From: Gamarada debralockiae
Lineage: Eukaryota; Ascomycota; Leotiomycetes; Helotiales; Hyphodiscaceae
NCBI GenBank assembly: GCA_002803225.1
Contig: NXFV01002014.1
Span: 1 to 64,000 of the forward strand
Direction: 5' to 3'
DNA length: 64,000 nucleotides
The notes under the pieces were generated by a model, which was given only the letters and a program-made list of their open reading frames with translations, made no database searches and had not been told where the DNA came from. Made by a program: the position numbers and the translations under genes. This document shows positions 1 to 11,928 of the stretch, in pieces. Numbering within the stretch: position 1 is the first letter of the stretch; every line of letters begins with the position of its first letter.

Positions 1-1650
1 ATTGAAGACACAGCCAAGTAGTGCCTTTGTTTCTGCACGCAGGGAAAATTAGCCACCGCCAGGATAAGTTAGATCGCATTAGCCACAGGCCTTGAGAGTC
101 ACAAGCTTAGTAGCTCATTACATAAGTTAAATCTCATTGTAATTATTATATGAGACGTGCGGAGTTGTTTCGCACTAACCAGGATCGTTGGTTTCTTTGA
201 TTGGAGGTACCGACCGGCGTGGCGAGATTGCATGAATCTGCCCGCCACGGCAGCCATAGGGCTGACGATGACTTCTTAGCATTCCTGTTCAATTCTTAGG
301 CTCGGAGGAGAGTCGTTTATAAGTTTCGACAGTAGTGCAAGCTTGATGGTGGTGCTGTGGTAGAAGAATCCTATTACGCCATTGGAAAGGGCAGTCTGCA
401 AAACGGGGCGAAAGCGACGATGCGAACGCGTCAGGAGTTTTCAGGAGTGGCCACAGCATTACGAATGATTCAAAATTATGGGAAATCTCGATGTGTGCAC
501 AGAGTTTAAGTCGCTTGAAGTCGAAGTACCCATGGTTTTTCTCGTCACGGGGGGGCTTCTGAAGCATAGTAAGTTCTGACCTTAAGCCTCACTGATATCT
601 GGCTTACATGTTATAAAGATCAGCAAATGCGAACAAATTGGGTTACGCAGCGACCTACTTGATTGACGATCGTGACGCGGCTCAGAACAACATTCTAATT
701 GAGTCTGCCGTATGGAATTATGCCAAACATAATTTCACGGATGAGCAGATTGTGCTGCTGATGGACGACTTTCAGAGTAGCATTTTGGAAGAGCTCAATG
801 GCCACTTCCTAGATGACATGAATCCACTTGACACTACGGATATAACTGGCGGGATAGCAGATGATTATGACAAGAACGATGATGAGGCATTTGAGGATAT
901 TCTAGGGAGTGGTCTGAGGGAGGAGAAGACGAGGAGCAAGAAGTTGATGAGGCTGAATGGGATGAGTGATCTGCTGAATATGGCTTTATACACGTTGCTC
1001 TTTGGTGGTTTCGACTTCATGTCGGGAAGATCTGCCTGCGGGAGTTTGCTAATGGTTCGATTGGCATATGTTTGCTCAGGTCTGTTGCTTGTAAGCCGAT
1101 TGATCTCCAGTGAGTACTCTTTGATAGGGTTGTCTCTCCCAGCAAATTTGGCACTTGCGATGGATTGCGCCATGACGTTGGCAGTTGCAATTATAGTTTT
1201 CGATGGATGCACGTGTTCAACGAGAAGTAGATTCACGAGCAGTTGTACGGTATCCCTATAATCTACGTTGTTTTGCTACTTTATTTTATTTGTGAAACGA
1301 CGATACTGACACTCTGCCGAGTGAGAATGTGATTTCGTATGGTTCGTTTTGACGGCAAAAGAGGGGACACATTCGCAGAAGTCTTTCGCTTTCATCTAAT
1401 GCACGTTCGGCTGAGTTCACTCACAGAATTCCGCTTTTTCGACTAGTAAAACATCAATTCCAGTTGAATTCGGATTCCTCTCCTGCTATGATTTAAATGC
1501 CAAACTGTGATATCCCTCGCTGTCCGAACACCGTGTCCGGCATTCTCACTTGTCCTCGCAATCAATCATCTTCCCTTGCTCGATGGATGCTGTAGCTAGT
1601 CAAAGTCTGTCTCAAAGCAGCAAGCACCTTTGTGAGTCAAATTTACCAAA
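1..1650. other. gene-poor left edge
   Basis: No recognisable gene. An open plus-strand frame runs from 614 to 1261 but has no ATG in frame. Its first half is acidic and its second half hydrophobic. A minus-strand frame at 865-1236 overlaps it, so neither can be preferred. Another minus-strand frame at 289-567 starts with ATG but resembles nothing I know. The stretch may hold the 3' part of a gene starting outside the window, or noncoding sequence downstream of the rRNA methyltransferase gene. Confidence 0.5.
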
Positions 1651-3507
1651 TCAGCGTTCCTTCAAGGCCATCGCATTAAGGACCCCTTTCTGAAATGATT
1701 TGATAAGAATGCCAGCGGCTACGCTCACATTCAAGCTATCCACATTGTGCCTTTGACCACTTCCTCGAATCGAGAGGTCAACATCGGCTTTGCTCCGGAG
1801 ATTCCATCGAAGCCCTTCGCCTTCACCTCCCAACATGAGAATGCAAGGATCCTTGGATAAGGGGTCTTCCAACTGATCCGTAGTTATTGACTCTGGAATC
1901 TCTGGATCCTTCCTGCTTGATGGCGCCACAGCGGCATAGACTTTCCACCCTGCTGCTTTGCTATCAACCAAGAAGCCAGCAGGCTTGTTAACTGAGAATA
2001 GCGCCACATTCTCGGAGGCACCTGCAGAAGCTTTGAGCACCACGGAGGTGAAGGAAGCACTATTCCGTGTAGAGACGGCAATAGCAGTGACACCAAGAAA
2101 TGAAGCAGTCCGAATGATGCCGCCAAGGTTTCCAGGGTCGACAATGCTGTCCAGGAGTAGGACCAGTGGCTTTCGCCCTGGAACATTACTGGAATACTTG
2201 ATGAAATCATCAGTCCCGTTAATCGCAGCTTCCTCGCGGGATTGATGATCCAGAGAGACTTTGAATCCAAATTGACCCTCTGTGGTGGTGAATTCCCCAA
2301 GACTCGTGATGGGTTTGCGTGGCAGGGGAGAGGCTTCAAGGATGTAGCCATTGTGCGGTCGTCCTCCGCTCATCTTATCCATAACACGTAACCAATCGCC
2401 AGAAACTCGCACGACCGCGACACCATTCTTCTTTGCTAAGCGTTCGAAACCAGTATCCCGTTCCACACTACTGGCCCCCCGATTCTCTCCGTTGTAGATG
2501 TAAAGTTTGTAGTGTTTCCTTCGAGGCACCTTCCGAGAACTTAATGCTGCTTCAACGACGGAAGTCCCGTAGAGAAACTCAGACGCAGGAGTCGTGTACG
2601 GTATGGAGACAGGTATTCGGGTGTCTATCCGTGACTGACTTAGGAAATCGTCATCGTGCTTGTTATTCGCAGACCCGAATCGTGACGAAGGCCCGTTGTC
2701 GTCCGACCTTGAGCTCCTTTCTTGTGACCCATACTGCATTGCCGGCTTCCCAGTATCCTCTGATCTAAACTTCCTCTCTTGCGACCCATACCGCCTTGTC
2801 GATTTCCCATTATTCTCCGACCTGAAGCTCCTCTCTTGTGATACATACTGCCTCGTCGACTTCTCATTGGATGGGCCCTTTTCTTCGCTATATGATGCTC
2901 GAGATGGTGAATCGTACGCCATTTTCATGCTAGATAGTGAAGGATATATTTCCTTTTGATTCGAGGGTCGTTCATAAGATCTAGACTCTTGCGATGGTCT
3001 CTCTCGCTTGTAATCCTTGGTGTCTCTTCTTGGAAAGGAGGATTGATCAGAATCTCTAGGTGGTCGTGCAGTTGGCCTGCCGAGAGAGCGTGTATCACGC
3101 CCCTTCCCTCGCGATTCTCCTACCGCAGGTTTTCTCTCCTTGCTAAACGTCTTCTTTCCAAAACTACTCGGAGAATCCTGTATTCTGTTTCGATTTCCTA
3201 GAGTAAAGGAGGCCGGTTTATCGTCCGATCCCACAATTCTCATCTGTGGTCGAGAACCCGAGCCTCTGGATGGCTCTGTAGACCACCGACTAGGTCTATT
3301 CCTTCCTCCATAACTTTGACCAGCATCTTGACTTCGAGATCTCTCCTTTCCCCTGAAACCAACTCCTTTCGACCGACGAATTCCGTGGTGGATTGCTGAA
3401 TTCAACGAAGCAGCTCTGGATGTGCGAAGAGCAGGATACAATAGAGGAAGTATAATAGAACCTGTCCCTGGGTTTCGGATGCGTCGTGACAGGACAATGT
3501 TGTTCAT
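1651..3507 (-). CDS. MRM1: mitochondrial rRNA 2'-O-methyltransferase (SpoU/TrmH family)
   Basis: Single-exon gene, 618 aa from the ATG at 3507-3505. I chose this start because the next residues (MNNIVLSRRIRNPG) form a basic, acid-free mitochondrial presequence; the frame stays open upstream to 3663. The C-terminal third is a SPOUT methyltransferase with all three SpoU motifs: DPGNLGGIIRTA (about residues 457-468), LMLGGEGEGLR (557-567) and DSLNVSVAAG (590-599). An RNA-binding substrate domain starts at EFLYGTSVVEAAL (about 310). The family methylates a ribose in large-subunit mitochondrial rRNA, using S-adenosylmethionine, in the matrix. The N-terminal 300 residues are low-complexity, rich in R, S, G and K, and longer than in yeast Mrm1; they carry a 19-residue tandem repeat. 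It is head-to-head with the remodeller gene at 4385. Confidence 0.9.
   Translation of the reverse strand: MNNIVLSRRIRNPGTGSIILPLLYPALRTSRAASLNSAIHHGIRRSKGVGFRGKERSRSQDAGQSYGGRNRPSRWSTEPSRGSGSRPQMRIVGSDDKPASFTLGNRNRIQDSPSSFGKKTFSKERKPAVGESRGKGRDTRSLGRPTARPPRDSDQSSFPRRDTKDYKRERPSQESRSYERPSNQKEIYPSLSSMKMAYDSPSRASYSEEKGPSNEKSTRQYVSQERSFRSENNGKSTRRYGSQERKFRSEDTGKPAMQYGSQERSSRSDDNGPSSRFGSANNKHDDDFLSQSRIDTRIPVSIPYTTPASEFLYGTSVVEAALSSRKVPRRKHYKLYIYNGENRGASSVERDTGFERLAKKNGVAVVRVSGDWLRVMDKMSGGRPHNGYILEASPLPRKPITSLGEFTTTEGQFGFKVSLDHQSREEAAINGTDDFIKYSSNVPGRKPLVLLLDSIVDPGNLGGIIRTASFLGVTAIAVSTRNSASFTSVVLKASAGASENVALFSVNKPAGFLVDSKAAGWKVYAAVAPSSRKDPEIPESITTDQLEDPLSKDPCILMLGGEGEGLRWNLRSKADVDLSIRGSGQRHNVDSLNVSVAAGILIKSFQKGVLNAMALKER
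2690..2860 (-). repeat. coding minisatellite in MRM1
   Basis: Three adjacent units of 19 codons (57 bp) in the MRM1 frame, about residues 217-273 counting from the start at 3507. The units share the core YxSQERxxRSxxxGx and differ at a few positions. A partial fourth unit follows. The region is basic and serine-rich and probably disordered. Confidence 0.75.
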
Positions 3508-4384
3508 TGCACCTTTTGGAAAAGATGGCACGAAGCTTTCGTTCACAATGCAAAGAAACGCGACCCTATTTTCTCTTTGAACAGGATTGAGCGGGAGCGG
3601 CCGCACACTAGTGCAGAGATGACTTTTGCTTCGGCCAGAATCTCGCAAGAAAAGACTGAACACTACTTGAAGGTCAATATTGAAAACCTTTGCAAGACCA
3701 GTTGATGGGCATTTTAAGACTTTACGTTTTATAGACGATGAAGGATAAAGGTAGAGCCAAAATCAAGTTGGATAAAGGCGCACCAACCGTGAGCACATCA
3801 ATTTACTCAAAGTTGAGCTATGATCACACCCCGCGATTTTCCCCAGTCTTGCTGCGCGTCTGTTCCCTCGTCGCGATTCTACCAAGATATTCTGATAATG
3901 CTTGGTCAGGGAGTTCATTTGATGCAGTTGACTTTGTAAATTTGAAGACTAAATCAAATCTGAAGTATCTGTGGAGTTTATGTGAAATCCCTTCATAAAT
4001 ATAACTAGCGTGAATATAATGGTTTTAGCTTTTCGCATGTAATCAACTTTACGCGAATTTCAAAGAATCATCTCCATCAACATCAACATTCACCATCGCC
4101 CTGCTGCTACCAACAAAGAATATATTGCTTCCACACTACTCAAAGGAGCGAACAGTATCAATTCGCCGGCAAAAACGCGTAATTTCCCCAGTTGCGCGTT
4201 TCCAGAAACCTCCAGAACGTCGTCAGCTTAGCACAACACCATGATAATAAACTCTGTCTGGCTTGACAGTATCGTCTGAGCTGAGAAGTAAGGGCTCCAC
4301 AGCCTCCTCAAGAGCGATGCTGACAGAATTGAAAAGGGATCTTTTCCCTCCCGAAACATCAGCCCTCCGAACCGGAAAGCCAAG
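3508..4384. promoter_or_regulatory. shared upstream region of MRM1 and the Mit1-like gene
   Basis: An 877 bp divergent intergenic stretch. Short frames occur (for example at 3738-3998), but none has recognisable content. It should hold both promoters and 5' leaders. I see no clear TATA box or known operator. Confidence 0.5.
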
Positions 4385-7300
4385 ATGGCTTCGATCGATC
4401 ATATCTCCGATTCCGACGACTCATCAGATATTGTGGACCTCATACAGACGCCGGAAAAGAAGGGGAATAACAAGGAGCGCTCACTGCCTGGATCAGCTCT
4501 GTCACATAGGTTTCGAGGGTCACCACAAGCTCCGCGAGATGAACAGCCGCGGGCAAGGACCTCTACCTCGGAGGAGAAGAGAATCGCGGTGATGGTACAA
4601 GGCCCTTCACGACCTTGGGAATATCAACCTTTTGTTGGGGATAAAACTGTGGACGTAGTGTTAGCGGAAGTCGACAAGCCGGGAGGGAAGGTCTGGTACA
4701 GAATCGAGTATGAAGATGGGAAGAGAGAAGATGTGAGTGTTGAACTTCCTTTTTGCCTCGTATTTGAGTTTGCAAGTTTTATGTTTCGAAAGGCATTAGT
4801 TTGAAGTAGTCGTTGGCCTGCTGCACTCGAAGCTGGAGAGGGAGTGCGTCGGCGAGTCATTGAAACTCCAAATTCATCACAAGCCAAGTTGCGTTGGCCA
4901 TAGTAGTCGCGCGGGACAGCTCATTCGAAATTCTTCTCCCAATTATTTTAATTGCGTACAGACTTCTGCTGGATTAAAGCAGCAAATTCTCTGTTTTAAG
5001 GAGTCCCAAGTTGGGTGCAAAAATTAGCATGGAGCATTGAGGCTACTGAGCTTCGATCGATTTCTCCATTGCCTAGCCCTTTAGGAGACCGAAGTTCTAC
5101 CACTGAACTTTGTCACTTTCAATTGAGGGTGTGGTCAGAGCATAAAGCAGATTCACTGTTGATCATCTCACCATTCAAGGCTAGCGCCGTACCCCTCGCT
5201 TAGTTCTGTTGGTCTTCAGTTTCCTCATCCTCTTCCTGTTCTGCCTACATCGACTACCTCTCTGTCCCATCAACGCCTCTTCACATTTTGTATTTGCAAA
5301 CAAAACACTTTTTCAACATCAGCCATTCATTCACAGCAGTCAAATTCAGCGCGACAACTTTCGATACACTGCATCACCAATGTCTCAATAGTCAAGAAGA
5401 CTTCTATCTTCAGCGAACGTCTACTCACAGTGTCGCCTTCGAGACTTTGCATCACCACTGTGACAATAGTCTTGGAGAGGTCACTTCCCTTCTGCAATTC
5501 ATGTTGACCGTGATCGCAACTCTCACGCCAATTACCTTGTCAGTTTTCTTTTACTAATGCAACATTTCTTGAACCATGTTGACTTTATCACCACAGGTAT
5601 CCTTTGACGACCTCATCAAACTTCGTAACGGTCGCAACGCCTTAGACTTCTACACCAACGGTGACGAAGACGTCCAATCCGCCAATTCGATGGCAGACTC
5701 CCACTCCCAAGTCGATCGCTCTAGTGCAGAGCTAGACGTGTCGTCTTCCACTGGCAAGCGTACTCGAACAAGGACCAAGCAGCCTGGTTTCGTCAACTCA
5801 ACTACTGCGCGTATCAGCTCTGATGATATGTCTGAGGATCAATCCATTGTGAAGAAGAGACGCCTCGAGAAGAGTCGAAAGTCTCTCAGACTGAGCAGCA
5901 GCCGTCCATCATCACGTGCCGCCCATGATGAAGACGACTCTGAACCCGGATCGGATCCTCCGAGAAAGGCTGGCATGCGGTCGAGTAATCGTACTTCGAC
6001 GCGTCTGACTCGTTCTATGAACTCTTCGAAGCCTCTCCTCAAATTGACCCGAAAAGCCGACGAAGATGACGAAGCCGACGAACTCGCCGACAGCCAAGTC
6101 GAGAGTGATGGCTCGGAAATTGTATTCTATCAGTCGAAGAAGAAATCACAATCAGCAAAGAATCGCCAAGGCAGATCTGCTTCCAAGGGCAAGCGAGGAC
6201 GACCTCGTCGCGATGTCCAAATCGATTCTTCACCAGAGCGCCCGGAGCCAACCCGCAAGTCTGGTCGTGACCGAGTTGTGAAGAGCATGAAGGAACGAGA
6301 CATGGATGAAGAGATGTTTGCCGACGTAGCTGAAGTTAGCCAGGCTCCAAAAGTCATCAGCATCAGAGAAGTCTACCAGCCAGTCTCCAAGCAGTCCCCA
6401 TTCCACCTCTTCCATTCTCAAGAGTGCGATGTCTGTGGCGGAGTCGGAAGTAACTCGAACAAAGGCACCAGTCCACTGATTCACTGCCAAGGTTGCTCTA
6501 GCTCAATACACAAGGTATGCCTTGGTTACCGCAGTGGTAGAGAGCCTATTGTCACCAAGGTCGGTCACGAGAATTTCGTCATGCAATGTCGACGTTGTAT
6601 TGGCATCGCTGCGAAGAAGGATCCATCAGCTCCACAATTAGATACTTGCCAAGAGTGCAAAAAACCCGGTCTATCATGTGCTGCATTCTCGCCAAAGAAG
6701 ACGTCAAAGCAGGAGGAGAAGCTTCGAGAGGAGAACGGCGGCGATGATCCAATCACAAAAGTGCCGAACAACCTGATCAACAACGCCGACAACGTCCTCT
6801 TCCGATGCAAGACTTGCCGACGAGCATGGCATTTCGAACATCTTCCCCTCCTTTCTGATGACTCTGAGACTCCTGACGATTTGCAAGAACTTCGCGATGC
6901 TCGACTCAATGAATACTCTCAATGGCAATGCAAGGACTGTCAAGAGGCTCCTGGCAAGGTACAAGCCTTAGTCGCATGGAGACCAGCAAATCGGGAATCG
7001 TACGAACCAGGCCAAACTGTTGAGAAGTTCCGCGAGGATGAGAGAGAATACCTGATCAAATGGGCAGAAAAATCATACTTCAAATGTACCTGGATGCCTG
7101 GCGGTTGGGTCTGGGGTGTAACAGCTGCCATCATGCGCAAGGCATTCTTCAACCGAGATGAAGGAGCCAACTATCTTCCAAAGTGGACATCTGAAGAGGC
7201 TATTCGAGAGGAATATTTGCGTATGGAGATCATCTTTGATGTCAGATATGATGGATATTCTCCTCGCTCAGAAAAACTCGATAAGAAGCATATCACTGAT

Positions 7301-10300
7301 GTCGACCAGGTCTTGGTTAAGTTTCTAGGACTTGGTTATGACGAGGCAGTCTGGGAAGAACCTCCGTCTGCTGACGATACTGATCGTTGGAGCGATTTTG
7401 TTGCCGCCTACAATGAATATCTGGCTGGAAAATACTTCAAGCAAGAGCCCGCCGCAGTCATAAAGAACCGCATTAACGAATTTCGTGGCCTAAAATTCAA
7501 GGAAGAAGCCAAACAGCCATTAGCTCTTGTCGGAGGAAAGATTATGGATTATCAGAAAGATGGAATGAATTGGCTCCTTTACAATTTTCATGAAAAGAAG
7601 AATGTTATCCTCGCTGATGAAATGGGTCTCGGAAAGACTATCCAGGTCATTGCTTTCATTGCTGCTCTTGTTACAGACAAGCCCAAGGTATGCATGCCCT
7701 CCCATAATTTGTTATATGGCTAACGGTAGTAGTGTTGGCCATTCCTTGTAGTTACTCCTAACTCTACTTGCCCAAATTGGCGTCGGGAAATCAAGAAGTG
7801 GGCACCAGATCTCCGCGTTGTTGCGTACTACGGCGGAAAGGAAGCTCGCGATACGGCAATGAAATATGAGCTCTTCCCGGAAGGTCCCAATGACATGAGA
7901 GCTCATGTCGTCGTTACATCGTACGAAGCTCCAGTCAGCGACACAACGTTCTTCAAGCGTATCAAGTGGGCTGGTTTGATCGTTGATGAAGGCCAACGCC
8001 TCAAGAATGACAAAAACCAACTTTATACCACTTTGAAATCTTTGAGAATACCATTTCAAGCTTTACTCACAGGTGAGGCATTTCCTCCATTTGGATCTGA
8101 ATGTCCTGACCAATGCTTTTCAGGAACCCCTCTTCAGAATAACAAACGAGAGCTGTTCAATCTTCTGCAGTTCGTGGACTCGAAGATGAACGCTGCGGAG
8201 CTAGATGAAGAATATCAAGAGCTGACTGAGGAGAATCTGCACAAGCTGCATAATTTGATCCGGCCATATTTCTTGCGGTATGTTTACGTGAAACCCAGAG
8301 CTTGTTATGGGCTAATGACTGATCATCTGTAGGAGAACCAAACTGCAAGCCTTGAAGTTCCTGCCGCCTATGGCTCAGGTAATTCTTCCAGTCACGATGA
8401 GCGTAGTTCAGAAGAAGCTCTACAAATCAATCTTGAAGAAGAGCCCAGATCTCATCAAATCGATCTTTCTTCAGACTAAGGAAGTTCTTCGACCAAAAGA
8501 CAGAGGCAACCTGAACAACATACTCATGCAGCTGCGAAAGTGTCTATGCCATCCCTTCCTGTACAGCTCAGCTATCGAAGACAAGTCTTTGGACGAAGTA
8601 GCTTTGAATCGCAATTTGATTGACGCATCATCAAAATTCCAGCTTTTAGAAATTATGCTTCCAAAGCTACGAGAACGAGGACATCGAGTTTTGCTATTCA
8701 GCCAATTTCTAGAGCAACTAGACTTGATCGAAGATTTTCTCAACCATCTCGATCTTCCCTATCAACGTCTAGATGGCAAGATCAGTTCATTGGAAAAGCA
8801 GAGACGTATCGATGCGTTCAATGCTCCCGATTCGGAGTCGTTCGCGTTCTTGCTTTCGACTCGTGCTGGTGGCGTTGGTATCAATTTAGCGACTGCCGAC
8901 ACTGTTATTATCATGGTGAGGAACTCACTCTATCTTGCAGAAGCTTGAGCTAACCAAGGCGTAGGATCCCGACTTCAACGTGATCTTCTCTTATACCCCC
9001 CATTCATAGGACTTTTCGCTAACGTTCTGTCAAGCCCCATCAAGATATCCAAGCTCTTTCACGGGCTCATCGTATTGGACAGAAGAATAAGGTTCTCGTG
9101 TTCCAATTAATGACCAAAGACAGCGCTGAAGAAAAGATCGTCCAAATTGGTCGAAAGAAGATGGCCCTAGATCATGCTCTGATCGAAAGCATGGATGTCG
9201 AGGACGATGCAGGATTGGATCTGGAATCAATTCTCAAGCATGGTACCGCAGCCTTGTTCAAGGACGACAACAGCAAAGATATTCATTACGATTCCGCTTC
9301 CGTAGACAAGCTTTTGGATCGAACCCAAGTCGAGAACACCGATACGAACGAAGACAAGACCGCCGAGTCTCAGTTCTCATTTGCTCGCGTCTGGGCTAAT
9401 GATGAGGGCGCTCTCACTGAAGATGTTGGCGACACGGACTCTGAATCTGCTGCCCCGGACGTTTCAACGTGGAACAAGATCCTGGAAGAACGCGAGGCAG
9501 AAGCAGCAGCCGAAAAGGCCAAGAATATAGAGACGTTGGGACGTGGTAAGCGTGCGAGAACAAACGTTGACTACCGCAAAGGCACTCCTGCTCCCAGTGA
9601 AGATCTCATCGATGACGATCCCACTCCGCAGAAACAGGGTAGGAAACGACGCGCACACGACGACTCCGGAAGCGACATAGACTTCGCCGGCGGTGAAGAT
9701 ACTGATGGAGACGATGAGTCTGAGGGTGGTGTGCCGGAAGAAGTCGATATTCTCGAGCTGCAACAACGGCAGCAAGAAGGACGCTCCAGAAGCAGATTCA
9801 CGAGTCAAGGTACGAAGGGCAAAACTTTTGTCAAATCTCTCCCAACTCCCCCAAACCCAGCAACGTCTGGCAAAACATCAAGTAGACCTACAATTATCCT
9901 CAACTTCCCCGCAAACTCTGCCAAGGTGCAGCAAGGCGTCCAGAAGTCCAAGAGCATGACGAAGAAGGCAGTGATTAGCAGCAAAGCTCAGCCTATGATG
10001 GGTACTGCGCCGAAGCAACTTGACACTCCTGCCACGAAACAACCAATATCCAAGAACGTAACGAGCGCTGGCAAGATGCAGCCGGCACAAATCAGTGGCC
10101 AGCCTGCAACGCCAAATGCTTCTAACAATGCACAAGCCGAAACTCCTGCACAGTTGAATGCAAGCATCTCGGGCAAAATGCAGCAGGCACAAATTGGCCT
10201 CCCTGCAAAGCAGCCTAAGACTCAACCAACTGCAAAGAATGCAACTGTTTCTGGCAAACTGCAGCCGGCACAACTCGGTAGCCTCCCTGCAATGCCAAAT

Positions 10301-11226
10301 GGGCGACGCATGGCGCAGGCTGGACCTGCAACAGGTGGCCTCACCTCTCAAAATACACCAGCCAAGACGCCGTTAGATAGTTCTGATCGACGCTCTTCAT
10401 TTCCATCAAAGATTCCGAACGCCGCCAACGATCGCGGATCATCTCAAGCAAGTAGTCGGCAAGCAGCTAACACAATATCTGCGCAGAACAAGCAGAAACC
10501 CGCCCCCACTTCAACCCAGCCCCAGCCCCGCCTATCCTTCCACCTCAATATTCCCAGCAATATCGGCCGCATTCAACAACAGGACAGCAGCCTCGAGGTA
10601 GATACAGTAGCTCATACAATGAAGCCCCAACATCTTTCTCCCGTGTCGTCCAGCAGCAACACCAACAACTCGCGAACGGCTCCTTCTACCCCCCCTTCCC
10701 CACGCCAGTTCCGCAAGCATCTCGAGGAGCGGCTGCGTACACGGGATATGGTAGAATTCAGCATGAAAATAGATACGGACATGATGAAGGCAGATATGGC
10801 CAAGAACGTAGTGCTGCACCGCAAGTTCCTCAGAATGGATACGGACGCAATGAAGGCGGATATGGACATGAAGGCAGACATACACCTCAAGTCCCTCAAG
10901 CCCCGCAACGAGCAGCCAGCAGAGTCCATACCGCAGGTGCCGTCGTTCAGCAAGCCAACGGAAGCAGACAGAAAGGAAGAAATGGTCTGAGCTCGAGCAT
11001 TCCCCCAAGGACGGCAACTCAGTGCAGGAGTTGCAACTACTTCCATATAGGAGTCTCGCCTGCTTGCCCGTTTGATGGCACGGAGGCCCAGACTCGCATG
11101 ATGCTTGATACTTTACCACCCAGACCACAACAAACACCATTTGATAAGAACTATTATCAGATTTTGAGGATGCGACTGGCGGATCTGAGTACTCAAAGAA
11201 AGGCTCGTAAGGCGGGATTGGAATGA
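4385..11226 (+). CDS. Mit1/Mi-2-like SNF2 chromatin remodelling ATPase with PHD-type finger and chromodomain
   Basis: Eight exons: 4385-4732, 5597-7687, 7733-8072, 8124-8277, 8333-8915, 8965-8979, 9035-10451 and 10496-11226 (or 10487-11226), giving about 1892 aa. Order: Tudor/chromo-barrel-like N-terminus spanning the first splice; basic serine-rich linker; Cys-rich PHD-like fingers from about residue 393 (CDVCGG, then CQECKK and CKTCRRAWH); chromodomain-like segments (YLIKWAEKSYFKCTW; VLVKFLGLGYDEAVWEEP); SNF2 ATPase with DEMGLGKT near 790, a DEGQ box, [10 protein letters not shown], and DPDFN plus RAHRIGQ. A long Q/P/S-rich tail ends in a conserved CRSCNYFH finger. This layout matches S. 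pombe Mit1, the remodeller of the SHREC silencing complex; a nuclear nucleosome-spacing role in heterochromatin is inferred. Exons 1 and 2 join in phase within a conserved YEDGKREDV-SFDDL segment. Confidence 0.88.
4733..5596 (+). other. unusually long first intron of the Mit1-like gene
   Basis: 864 bp between donor GTGAGT and acceptor CACAG, against 45-55 bp for the other introns of this gene. From about 5200 it is pyrimidine-rich, like a fungal promoter or 5' leader. It contains two imperfect copies of a roughly 55 bp unit at 5347-5400 and 5428-5482, sharing GCATCACCA and CAATAGTC. An internal promoter starting a shorter protein at an ATG in exon 2 (near 5690) is possible. Confidence 0.6.
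8965..8979 (+). other. 15-nt microexon encoding DPDFN
   Basis: Five codons flanked by introns 8916-8964 (GTGAGG...GTAG) and 8980-9034 (GTGATC...CAAG). Both have a GCTAAC branch site. The five residues complete the conserved SNF2 helicase motif IIMDPDFNPHQD, so the exon is needed for a normal ATPase core. Confidence 0.85.
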
Positions 11227-11928
11227 CTTCAGAAAATACGATTGTGTTCGACTACATGTGCATTAGCTGAACTTAGTTTCTTTTCATTCGGAGGGTTTTC
11301 TTTGCCTCACATACATTCACAGGCATTGGCGGGTATTTGCTTCGTTGGGTGGCTTCTCTGCGGCCTTCGTGCTCATCTCGGCGTGGCGTTGGAGGAGATA
11401 GGATACCGATAGATGATGTGCCTTAGCTTAGATTCGTTCTCACAAGAGTCGCCACGCAAACCAATATATACATGATTTCTTTGCTTTTGCAGACCCAAAG
11501 AGAAGCTTTCCGTTCAGTGCGAGTGCAGAATTCCATCTGTGAGATTGTTCAAGAGAAGCACTGAGATAGATTCAGCGATCGTCTTATTTTATGAATCAAT
11601 AATCATAATGAAAGCATGTTGGAATTTCGATTTTCTCCGTCTACTTCACCCCATCCTGTCACCCAATGAAGATCGTGCATCCTGTAGACTGCAACGAGGT
11701 ACTCGCAGGAGCTGGCATCGATGGTACATGGCAGAACTTTACTAGCATATCCCCAATGAGGTACAAGTGTAGACGTATTGTCTGCCTCTTGAATGAGTCA
11801 GGGTTGAAGAAAAGACTTGATGGCCTCCGAGAAATTGAATGCCTGTCGTGATAGCAGCAGATTATCACACGCCAATCCTGACATGAAGAAAATCTGTTTC
11901 TGTTCGGAAAGGTGAGCACCCTCTTCAA
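11227..11928. other. intergenic, convergent genes
   Basis: Lies between the 3' ends of the Mit1-like gene and the hydrolase gene. It should hold both 3' UTRs and poly(A) sites. Short frames at 11539-11745 and 11666-11851 resemble no protein I know. Confidence 0.5.

Noticed and set aside
614..1261. Plus-strand open frame, and the overlapping minus-strand frame 865-1236
   Set aside because: The plus frame lacks an ATG, both frames look equally protein-like, and neither resembles a known family.
10496..10990. End of the 630-codon frame as the Mit1-like C-terminus
   Set aside because: Its last 150 residues have poor texture, while another frame over the same bases encodes a conserved finger and is reached by a plausible short intron.
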